Source: Pseudomonadota bacterium
Lineage (GTDB): Bacteria > Myxococcota_A > Polyangia > Polyangiales > Polyangiaceae
Direction: 5' to 3'
Length of the DNA: 64,000 nt
Assembly (NCBI GenBank): GCA_023431345.1
Contig: JAEYWK010000186.1
Location: 62,001-126,000 of the forward strand
The position numbers and the translations under genes are program-made. The notes below the pieces were generated by a model. The model was given only the letters and a program-made list of their open reading frames with translations, did not search any database and was not told the DNA's origin. Positions 17,399 through 24,611 of the stretch are shown piece after piece; position 1 is the first letter of the stretch, and each line of letters starts with the position of its first letter.

Positions 17399-18865
17399 AT
17401 GCTCGAGGTCGCAGAAGCGGGGCGCTCGCTCAGTAAAGAGCAGTATGACGCGGTCTTGCCGGGGCTGCGCGCGGCTCTGCTCGACGCGCAGGCGCGCTTG
17501 CGCCAGGCGGGCTTCTCGGTGGTGGTGCTGATGAGCGGCGGCGACGCGGCGGGCAAGAGCGAGATGGTGAACGCGTTGAACGAGTGGTTCGACGCGCGCT
17601 TCATCCGCACCGAAAGCTACGCCGAGCCGACGGAAGAGGAGCGGGCTCACCCCGACTTCTGGCGCTACTGGCTGTGGCTCCCGTCGCGCGGGCGCATCGG
17701 GCTCTTCTCGGGCGGCTGGTATACCAGGCCCATCCTGGACGCCGCTTCGGGTCGGAGCTCGCGATCGGAGCTGGCCGAGCAGCTGGCGCGCATCAACGGC
17801 TTCGAGCGGACGCTCGCGCAGGACGGCACCCTGCTGATCAAGCTGTGGCTGCACATCTCGAAGAAGGCCCAGCGCAAGCGCTTCAAGGAGCTCGAGAGCG
17901 ACAAGACGACGCGCTATCGCGTCAGCAAGCAAGACTGGAAGAACCACGAGCGCTACGACGAGCTGGAGCGGGTGCGGAAGACAGCGCTGTCCGAGACCAG
18001 CACGGCCGACGCCCGCTGGCTGGTCATCGACGCCGCCGACGCGCGCGCCCGTAACTTGACGGCCGCGCGTGCGATTCTAGACGCGCTCGAGTCGCGTTTG
18101 GCGGAGCCCAAGCCCGAGCGCGTCCCCCAGCCCAAGCCCAACATCGCTGATCCGAAGACGCTGCTCGACGACCTCGACCTGAGCCAGGCGCTGACCAAGC
18201 ACGACTACGAAGCCCGCATCGCCCAGCTGCAATCGGAGCTCCACGGCCTGGTGCGCAAGCTGCAGAAGCGCGACAAGAGCGCTATGTTGGTGTTCGAGGG
18301 CCCTGACGCGGCCGGCAAGGGCGGCGCGATCCGTCGCGTCACCTGGGCGCTGGATGCGAGGAGCTACCGGCTCATCCCGATCGCGGCTCCGACCGATGAG
18401 GAGCTCGCTCATCACTACTTGTGGCGCTTTTGGCGGCACCTGCCGCGCAGGGGCCGCGTGACGATCTTCGATCGGAGCTGGTACGGCCGGGTGCTGGTAG
18501 AGCGCGTCGAAGGGTTCGCGAGCGAAGCCGAGTGGCAGCGCGCCTACCAAGAGATCAACGACTTCGAGCGGGAGCTCACCCGGTCGGGCATCGTGCTGTG
18601 CAAGCTTTGGCTGCACATCTCTCCCGACGAGCAGCTGCGGCGGTTCGATGAGCGCAAGCACAATCCCGCCAAGCGCTACAAGATCACCGCGGAGGACTAT
18701 CGCAATCGCCAGCAAGCCAACCAATACGAGCTGGCGGCGGCGGAGATGGTCACGCGCTGTAGCCCGCCCGAGGCGCCGTTCATCCTCGTCGAAGCCAACG
18801 ACAAGCGCTTCGCCCGCGTCAAAGTGCTGGAGTCGGTCTGCGCCCGCCTGCGCGGCGGGCTCTGA
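17399..18865 (+). CDS. pap: Polyphosphate:AMP phosphotransferase (two-domain PPK2)
   Basis: 488 aa; ATG at 17399. Two fused PPK2 domains: about 1-230 with Walker A GGDAAGKS (47-54), and about 265-488 with GPDAAGKG (301-308). The C-terminal domain keeps the lid and catalytic FDRSWYGR motif, while the N-terminal one reads FSGGWYTR at the matching place. That loss of the DR pair fits two-domain (class II) PPK2 enzymes in which the C-terminal half carries the activity. The reaction transfers phosphate from polyphosphate to AMP, giving ADP, in the cytoplasm. It starts 52 nt after the AraC gene and may be co-transcribed. The downstream gene is convergent. Confidence 0.92.
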   Translation: MLEVAEAGRSLSKEQYDAVLPGLRAALLDAQARLRQAGFSVVVLMSGGDAAGKSEMVNALNEWFDARFIRTESYAEPTEEERAHPDFWRYWLWLPSRGRIGLFSGGWYTRPILDAASGRSSRSELAEQLARINGFERTLAQDGTLLIKLWLHISKKAQRKRFKELESDKTTRYRVSKQDWKNHERYDELERVRKTALSETSTADARWLVIDAADARARNLTAARAILDALESRLAEPKPERVPQPKPNIADPKTLLDDLDLSQALTKHDYEARIAQLQSELHGLVRKLQKRDKSAMLVFEGPDAAGKGGAIRRVTWALDARSYRLIPIAAPTDEELAHHYLWRFWRHLPRRGRVTIFDRSWYGRVLVERVEGFASEAEWQRAYQEINDFERELTRSGIVLCKLWLHISPDEQLRRFDERKHNPAKRYKITAEDYRNRQQANQYELAAAEMVTRCSPPEAPFILVEANDKRFARVKVLESVCARLRGGL

Positions 18866-18907
18866 CTCACGAGGCGCTCCGCCTGTCCAGCCGCGAGCTG
18901 GCCTGAG

Positions 18908-20575
18908 CTACGGCGCGAGCTCGCTCGACAAGCGGTACTTGAAGCGGTCGCTCCGGGCGAGCGCGAGCATGAGCTGCACGACATTGCCGTCGGTCTCTCG
19001 GAAGCTGCGAGATAGCTCGGCGGTCGTGCAGTCGTCGTTCTCTTCGAGCGGGCGACGATAAGCGTGCTCTTGCCAGTGGCGCACGAAGCAGGTCTGCCCG
19101 TCCTCGCTTTCGGCGATGAGCTGCAACAGCTCTGGTGCGTTGGCGAACGAACCGGCGGCATCCGTTACAGTCAACGTGCCGCTCGAGTCGATGGGCTGCC
19201 CCTCGTCCAGCGTTCGGTAACGACCGACACCGTCGTAGTGATCGAACGCAAAGCCCGGGTCGTTCAGTACAGAGTGGCAACCGCGGCACTCTGCGGAGGA
19301 GGTGTCGGCCGTCAGCCGCTGTCGCCACGTGCCGTTAGGGATCGGGTCGGGCGGCTCGGCCAGGCCCATCGCGGCGGGATCTGGCGCCATGTTCACGCAG
19401 AGGAGCTGGTTCACGACGAAGATGCCACGTTGTATCGTGCCGGGACGGAGCCTGTGCGACGTGGCGTCGAGGAACGCCTGCTGGGTGAAGAGACCTGCGC
19501 GCTCTTTCGGATCGAGCTGGACCTTGCGAAACTCGGCGCCCGCCACGTCGGCGTACCCGTAGAAGCGCGCTAGGGGCTCGTTGAGCCATGTCGACGGCTC
19601 GGTGAGGAGCGCGCGGTACGTGCCGACACCGAACGTCGCGTCTTCGATGAAGAGGCGGGTCTCTTCGCGCGCGAGCGCCAAGACCTCGCTCGATACCGGA
19701 GCTTCGGCCAAGCCGTCGTTGTCGAGCGGGTAGATGCGACGGTAGAAGGCCACGAGCTGCTGGCGATTCGCCGGGCTTCCGACGAGCCGCTGCAGCTGCT
19801 CCTCCAAACCGTCTTCTTCTTGCAGTCGACCCTGATCGGCGGCCCGAGATAGGTCGGCGTCGGGCGGGCCACCCGTGAGAAAGAAGCTCAGGCGCGTTGC
19901 TACCTCGAACGGACTGAGCGCTACCACCCCGTCGAGCTCCGGGCGGGCTCCGAGCTCGAGCAAGTACAGGAACTCGGGGCTCTGCAGCGTTACTTCGATC
20001 ACGGCGCGCACGCCGCTCTCGAAGCTGCCACCGAGCTCTCGTCCGCGCTCGAACACGCTCACCATCTCGGCGACGTCGTCCGGCGTCGCCGGGCGCCGGA
20101 ATGCCTGGCGCAAGAAGCGCTCAATGAAGTGAGCGCGGCAGGCTTCCTCGCCCGACGCGGGGTCGCAGTCCAAGACCCTGGCTAGGCGCACGTCGTCGGT
20201 CGTGACGGCCTGAGCCGTCGCATGCGCGATGTCGTGCATGACCTCCACGAGCAGCATCGAAAGCCCCCGGGGCTCGCTCTCCGCAGGCAGCCGCTCGACG
20301 CGCTCCGCCTCACCGACGAGCGCTGTGATGCTGTGCCGTAGCTCGTCGTTCGTGAGCATGCTGAGGGGGGCAGCGCCCGGATGAGGATGCTCGCAGCTGG
20401 GGCGCTGCAAATCTTCCTCGCCCGGCGCGCGGCCGCCTGCGCCCCCGCCGGCGCCGGGTGGGGCGACGCTGGACGACCCCGCATGGCTCGGGTGAGGCGA
20501 TGATGCTCGCGAGTCGGTGCGACCGCAGGCGCTCATTAGCAGCAGCAGCACCGCTGCGACAGCGGGGTGCGTCAT
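18908..20575 (-). CDS. DUF1592/DUF1588/DUF1585 c-type-haem lipoprotein
   Basis: 555 aa. Lipobox LMSAC (Cys17), Gly/Pro-rich linker, a SMLTNDELRHSI motif (DUF1587/1595-like), then DUF1592 (about 170-300; ATRLSFFLTGGPPDADL), DUF1588 (about 355-470; THRLRPGTIQRG-like block and the CRGCH motif near residue 430, with DPGFAFDHYDGVGRYR) and DUF1585 at the end (VQLMLALARSDRFKYR). The set is typical of planctomycete and myxobacterial secreted proteins; CxxCH suggests covalent haem c. It shares an ATGA overlap with the DUF1552 gene upstream, its usual partner. The role in the family is unproven, probably extracellular polymer or redox chemistry. Confidence 0.9.
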   Translation of the reverse strand: MTHPAVAAVLLLLMSACGRTDSRASSPHPSHAGSSSVAPPGAGGGAGGRAPGEEDLQRPSCEHPHPGAAPLSMLTNDELRHSITALVGEAERVERLPAESEPRGLSMLLVEVMHDIAHATAQAVTTDDVRLARVLDCDPASGEEACRAHFIERFLRQAFRRPATPDDVAEMVSVFERGRELGGSFESGVRAVIEVTLQSPEFLYLLELGARPELDGVVALSPFEVATRLSFFLTGGPPDADLSRAADQGRLQEEDGLEEQLQRLVGSPANRQQLVAFYRRIYPLDNDGLAEAPVSSEVLALAREETRLFIEDATFGVGTYRALLTEPSTWLNEPLARFYGYADVAGAEFRKVQLDPKERAGLFTQQAFLDATSHRLRPGTIQRGIFVVNQLLCVNMAPDPAAMGLAEPPDPIPNGTWRQRLTADTSSAECRGCHSVLNDPGFAFDHYDGVGRYRTLDEGQPIDSSGTLTVTDAAGSFANAPELLQLIAESEDGQTCFVRHWQEHAYRRPLEENDDCTTAELSRSFRETDGNVVQLMLALARSDRFKYRLSSELAP

Positions 20576-21924
20576 GTCAGACCTACCATCGGCCCCTTCG
20601 AGAACTCGGGGGTTCCGAAGGTTTGCTGGTCGTCGCCAAATAGGTTGAACAGCGACACGAGCAGGTTGTTGTGCGGCTCGTGATCCCTTTGAAGCCAGCG
20701 CCCCGTACGCAGGCCGCCGCCGTTGCCCGCGAGCAGGTAAGGCATGTCGTTCTTCAAGTGGTCGGGCGGACTCTGCAGATTCGAGCCGAAGAAGACGATG
20801 GTTTCGTCCAAGAGGCTCCCGCTCTCCGTTCGTGCGTTCTGCAGCTGACCGATGAGATAGGCGTGCTGCTCCGCGTACCAAGTAAAGATTTTCGTGCACT
20901 CCGCGGGCTGGTAGCCGCCGTCGCCGGAGTAGAATTGCAGCGTCTCGTTCAGCCCCAGCCAGGGGTAGGTGTGCTTGGCTTCCGTGTCGCACCACTGCAG
21001 TGATGCGACCGAGGTGATGCGGCAAGCGAGCGCCATGACCAGCATGTCGATCATGAAGCGCCCCACTTTCGGGATGGCGGCGTCCGTCAGCGGATCCTTC
21101 AAGCTGCCGTCGTCGGCCGATTGGAGACCGCTGCGCGGGTCGTAGTCGGAAGTGTCGACGCGGAGCGGCGCGGAGCAACTGGGCAGGGCCGTCAGCTCAC
21201 GCTCGAGCTGCCGGACTTGCTCCAGGTGCAGCTCCAAGCGCTCGCGATCGGCCTGGCCGACCCGCGCCCTCAGCCGCGAGTAACGCTCGCTGACCGCGTC
21301 CAGGATCGATTTCTCCCAAGGGTCGCCCTTGGCACGAGGTGCCGCGCCGAACAGGCTTTCCCACACCTCCTGCGGATCCAGCCGCGGCGCGATGGGAGTG
21401 GCGCGCCCGTCATCGGCGTAATGAGCGATGTTGATCGGGCTCGGCAGTCCGTGCGACTTGCCGGTGCCCCAGCGCACCGCAAGCAGGAGGCTGGCCAGCT
21501 CGAGGCCTTTCGAGAGCCTGGGCGCGAGCACTTGGTCGATCGATGGCCCCATCGGGAATTTGCCGGAGCCCGGCTGCGCTATTCCCGTCAGCCACCCGAC
21601 GAGGCCCGACTGGTCCTGATCCCCGTTTAGAAATTTCCACAGGGGAAAATCTACTCCACTGAAGCCCACCAGCTGCTGCTGGTAGGGAGCCAGCGAAGCC
21701 AGGATGGGGCCGAGTTTGAAGTTGTCCTCGGCGGTGAGCTCGGCCGGACGCCAGCTATCGAGGGTGGTGCCCGCCGGGGTGAACACGGTCACGAGGTGCT
21801 TGGCCGGCGGCGCCTTGGCGTGCGCTACCCGTTCGGGGGCCATGATCTCGAGCCACGGCAGCGCCACCGCGACGCCCCCCGCCCCCCTCAACACCGCTCT
21901 CCGACTCAGACGAAATTTCGACAT
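20572..21924 (-). CDS. DUF1552 family protein, Tat-exported
   Basis: 450 aa. The N-terminus has a twin-arginine signal (LSRRAVLRG, then a weakly hydrophobic stretch to AHA near residue 36). The body is the DUF1552 domain (LVTVFTPAGT; FPLWKFLNGDQDQ; RLRARVGQADRERLELHLEQVRQLE; later HAYLIGQLQN and VFFGSNLQSPP). It is encoded directly before the DUF1592 protein with an ATGA overlap; this pair recurs in Planctomycetes and Myxococcota. Tat export implies folding, possibly with a cofactor, before secretion. DUF1552 is often likened to the alkaline-phosphatase/sulfatase-like DUF1501 group; no catalytic set can be confirmed by eye. The promoter should lie in the 163-bp divergent gap before 22088. Confidence 0.92.
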   Translation of the reverse strand: MSKFRLSRRAVLRGAGGVAVALPWLEIMAPERVAHAKAPPAKHLVTVFTPAGTTLDSWRPAELTAEDNFKLGPILASLAPYQQQLVGFSGVDFPLWKFLNGDQDQSGLVGWLTGIAQPGSGKFPMGPSIDQVLAPRLSKGLELASLLLAVRWGTGKSHGLPSPINIAHYADDGRATPIAPRLDPQEVWESLFGAAPRAKGDPWEKSILDAVSERYSRLRARVGQADRERLELHLEQVRQLERELTALPSCSAPLRVDTSDYDPRSGLQSADDGSLKDPLTDAAIPKVGRFMIDMLVMALACRITSVASLQWCDTEAKHTYPWLGLNETLQFYSGDGGYQPAECTKIFTWYAEQHAYLIGQLQNARTESGSLLDETIVFFGSNLQSPPDHLKNDMPYLLAGNGGGLRTGRWLQRDHEPHNNLLVSLFNLFGDDQQTFGTPEFSKGPMVGLT

Positions 21925-22087
21925 TGAAGGCGCTCCCGACCGATCCTTTGCCCGCGCGAGCGAGCGCTCGATCCGTTAGTGAGCCCAGCGCGCCGTTTCT
22001 GACCCAACTCGACGTGCCAATTTTCACGCTCGACCTGCGCTCGCGGCGGCGTCGGCATGCCGCTGCCAATGCGCTATTACTGACCTC

Positions 22088-22882
22088 ATGACGCGCCTCG
22101 CCATCGGCGGCCCGTACTCGGGAGCTTTCGGGCTTCTGGCCGTGCTGACGATGGGCTGCGGCGACGTGACTCAGCCGTCGCCCGAGGAGCTCAGGGAGCC
22201 GTCCGCCGTTGCGGCCAGCTTCGACGTCGCGCTGGCGTTCGACGGCGTGGACGATTACGCCACGCTCGGGACGGGGCGGGTGCCTGCGATCCAGCGTGAC
22301 CAGTCGGTGATGCTGTGGTTCGAAGCCGCGCCCGGCGCCAGCGGCGCTTCCGAAGGGAGGCAGGCGCTCTTCACGCTGCGGCGCAGCGACGGCTCGGGCT
22401 ACGCGCTGACGCTCGACGACGGCGTGCCCTACGCCTTCAACGTGTACGCGCAGCGGACACTGGCGCGCGCGGCCCTGCCGATCACGACCGGCATTTGGCA
22501 CCACCTCGCGCTCGTCATCGACGCCTCGGGCGGCCGCCTCTATGTCGACGGCGTCGAGGCCGGCGCTGGCGATCGCCCGGCCACCAAGCGCACGCCCACG
22601 CACGCCTTCCTCGGCAGCCTCGACGGCTACAGCTCGATGTTTCACGGCTCCATCGACGAGCTGCGCCTGTACGATCGAGTCGTCTCCGTCGACGAGGTGG
22701 CGCGCGCCGCGGCCGGCGACGCGCCCGACCCGGACGTGGGCTCACTCGTGATGTATCTGCCGTTCGACGAGGCCAGCGGGGCGCGCAGCTTCGATCGCTC
22801 GGGCCTGGCCAACCACGCGGCGCTGGGGGACGGGGTGCCGTCGCTCATGCCGTCGCGGGTGCCATCGGGCGTCCCGCGCTGA
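22088..22882 (+). CDS. LamG-domain lipoprotein
   Basis: 264 aa. Signal peptide with lipobox LTMGC (Cys24), then a short linker and a Laminin-G/concanavalin-A-like fold (about 45-220). Family marks: ALAFDGVDDYATLG at the start, SVMLWFEA, IWHHLALVIDASGG, RLYVDGVE, and FHGSIDELRLYDRVVS at the end of the fold. A repeat of the first strand (SLVMYLPFDEASGA) begins near 220 but stops short, so a second domain looks truncated or vestigial. Such proteins bind sugars or other surface ligands. It stands alone, divergent from DUF1552 and convergent with the next gene (15-bp gap). Confidence 0.83.
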   Translation: MTRLAIGGPYSGAFGLLAVLTMGCGDVTQPSPEELREPSAVAASFDVALAFDGVDDYATLGTGRVPAIQRDQSVMLWFEAAPGASGASEGRQALFTLRRSDGSGYALTLDDGVPYAFNVYAQRTLARAALPITTGIWHHLALVIDASGGRLYVDGVEAGAGDRPATKRTPTHAFLGSLDGYSSMFHGSIDELRLYDRVVSVDEVARAAAGDAPDPDVGSLVMYLPFDEASGARSFDRSGLANHAALGDGVPSLMPSRVPSGVPR

Positions 22883-22897
22883 CGTCGAGCGCGCCCT

Positions 22898-23698
22898 TCA
22901 ATCGCTGAAAACGCCGCTCGGCGAGACGCGGCTCAGGCTCACGGCGGCGTCGTCGGCATAGAGCACGAGCGGCTGAGGCTCTGCGCGCTCGGCCGTGTTG
23001 CTCAAGCTGAGCGTGAGCTCACCGCTCGGCGCGCCGGGGCGCTCGTTCAAATCGTAGCGAAGCGCGCCGTCGAGCCACACCCGCAAGCGACCGGAGCTTC
23101 GCGGCTCGTAGCGCACCTCGAGCTGAAACCAGCGCCCCACCTCGATGTGTGGCGCTGGTTCGGCCACCGGCTCGAGGAGGAAGTTGGCATGATTGTTCAT
23201 CACTTGCAGCACGTACCCGCCCGTCTTCAGGCTGCGCAGCACGAGCGCCTCGCCTCCCGCCGGCAGCTCGCCGGGCGCCGCTCGCGAGCGCAGCCGCAGC
23301 AAGGTCAGCATGGGATCGAGCCGATATTGCTCGGGGAGCAGGAACCATGCGCTGTAGTACGCGTCGGCGAGCTCCCCCACGGCGTGAAACAGCTCGGGCC
23401 CTTCCTCTCCTTCGGCGACGCTCCTCGATGGGTCGTCGGAGTCTTTGGGATTCCAGCCCGTGGGGTTGGAGAGCTTGAGCGCGTAGCGACCGCTGCGCAC
23501 CCGCTCGCTCGTGATCTCGATGGTCGAATCGGGCGGCAGCCGCGTACCGCCGAGATCGCCGCTCTTCCACTGCTCGAGATCACCGGTCTCTTGATCCGCG
23601 GTCCACACGAGATCGGTACCCAGATCGAGCGGGTCGCTGCAGCCGCCGAGCAGCAGCGCGGCGGCGGCTGCGCCGTTGGTGCAAAGACCACGGAGCAT
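22898..23698 (-). CDS. Polysaccharide-lyase-like lipoprotein (heparinase-type fold)
   Basis: 266 aa from the ATG at 23698, giving a lipoprotein signal (lipobox LLGGC, Cys20). The mature part starts with a DQETGDLEQW strand and ends YADDAAVSLSR, with GRYALKLS, WFQLEVRYEP and RLRVWLDGALRYDLN strands between. This is the pattern of heparin-lyase-I/alginate-lyase-like jelly-roll proteins (Polysacc_lyase, PF14099 type). Catalytic residues are not certain by eye, so it may be a lyase or only a binding protein. It follows the next gene's stop by 2 nt, so the two form an operon. Alternative: another concanavalin-A-like binding domain. Confidence 0.68.
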   Translation of the reverse strand: MLRGLCTNGAAAAALLLGGCSDPLDLGTDLVWTADQETGDLEQWKSGDLGGTRLPPDSTIEITSERVRSGRYALKLSNPTGWNPKDSDDPSRSVAEGEEGPELFHAVGELADAYYSAWFLLPEQYRLDPMLTLLRLRSRAAPGELPAGGEALVLRSLKTGGYVLQVMNNHANFLLEPVAEPAPHIEVGRWFQLEVRYEPRSSGRLRVWLDGALRYDLNERPGAPSGELTLSLSNTAERAEPQPLVLYADDAAVSLSRVSPSGVFSD

Positions 23699-23700
23699 GC

Positions 23701-24552
23701 TCAGTCGATCGCGAAGCAATACAGCTTGCCGGCCCCGCCTCGGGGAGCCGTGTCGCTGCAGTCTTGGTTCTCGTGCGACGAGTTCCACGAGCCGTAGTTG
23801 CCGTCGGGGTTACCGCCGGGCCCGAGGCCGTCGGAGTGGCCCACCTGGGCCTTGTGGCTGGCGGAGTCGCTGGTCCAATCCTGGCAGGTGTTGCCGGCCT
23901 TGCTGACCGTGCCGTCAGGCTCGGAGCCCGTGAAGATGTCGTGTTCGTTGGGAGAGGGCGAGCCCTGCCACTGTCCGTTGACCTTGTTCTTCTTTTCGTC
24001 CAGGAACAGCTCGGCGTTGCCCTTCAGGGCGTGCAGAGCCGCCAGATCGGCCGCGACCATCACGCCCATCGAGTTGTGCCAAGGCCCTTGCCCGATGCGA
24101 TCTTTGGCGTTCGCGCTCGAGGTGCTCAGGTAAGCGCGGAAGGTGTGGTCGCCAAAGCCGGCGGCAACTGCCAAATCTTGGCAGCGCTTGTCGGCGCCTT
24201 CGAGTCCGCCGAGCTTGCCCGTCTTGCTCGTGTCGCTCGTGACGAAGAACGTCGTCTTCGATTTGCCGCCACCGGAGCCACCGGAGCCGCTGGCGCCGCC
24301 CGTCGCTCCGCCGCTACCGGCATCCCCGCCGCCCGCGTTGCTGCCTGCGCCGCCCGCGCTACTGCCTGCGCCGCCCGCGCTGCTGCCTGCGCCGCCCGTC
24401 GCGACGCCGCCGCTGCTCATGCCAGCCGCAGCGCCGCCGCTTGCCCCGGAACCTCCGGAGCCGCTGCCGGGGTCGCTGTCGTCGCTGCAGCCGAGCGCCG
24501 CAAGCAGGCTGATGAATGCCAACTGGTCGAGGGTCTTGCAGCGAACAGCCAT
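23701..24552 (-). CDS. DUF1554-like lipoprotein with GGAGSSA linker
   Basis: 283 aa from the ATG at 24552. Lipobox LAALGC (Cys22), then a long Gly/Ser/Ala linker (about 25-110) with exact GGAGSSA heptads, then a C-type-lectin/endostatin-like domain (about 112-283): FFVTSDTSKTGKLGGLEGA, CQDLAVAAGFG, FRAYLSTS, FTGSEPDGT, TCQDWTSDS, and a C-terminal ENQDCSD with a final LYCFA. This is the pattern of DUF1554 (PF07588), common in Leptospira and Myxococcota surface lipoproteins; four Cys probably form two disulphides. It is the first gene of the pair with the lyase-like lipoprotein (2-nt gap). Likely displayed on the cell surface; binding partner unknown. Confidence 0.78.
   Translation of the reverse strand: MAVRCKTLDQLAFISLLAALGCSDDSDPGSGSGGSGASGGAAAGMSSGGVATGGAGSSAGGAGSSAGGAGSNAGGGDAGSGGATGGASGSGGSGGGKSKTTFFVTSDTSKTGKLGGLEGADKRCQDLAVAAGFGDHTFRAYLSTSSANAKDRIGQGPWHNSMGVMVAADLAALHALKGNAELFLDEKKNKVNGQWQGSPSPNEHDIFTGSEPDGTVSKAGNTCQDWTSDSASHKAQVGHSDGLGPGGNPDGNYGSWNSSHENQDCSDTAPRGGAGKLYCFAID
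24341..24399. repeat. 21-bp tandem repeat, about 2.8 copies
   Basis: The unit at 24341-24361 is repeated at 24362-24382 with one change, and partly at 24383-24399. It encodes GGAGSSA in the linker of the DUF1554-like lipoprotein. The near identity of copies points to recent slippage. Confidence 0.85.
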
Positions 24553-24611
24553 GTCACACCTCGCAGTGAGGGATTGGACCATCCCCGGCATCAAATGCCG
24601 GAACCGAAGGT

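Noticed and set aside
18842..18860. GCCCGCC/GGCGGGC hairpin as terminator of the pap gene
   Set aside because: It lies within the last codons, before the stop, with no T-tract; probably coding constraint.
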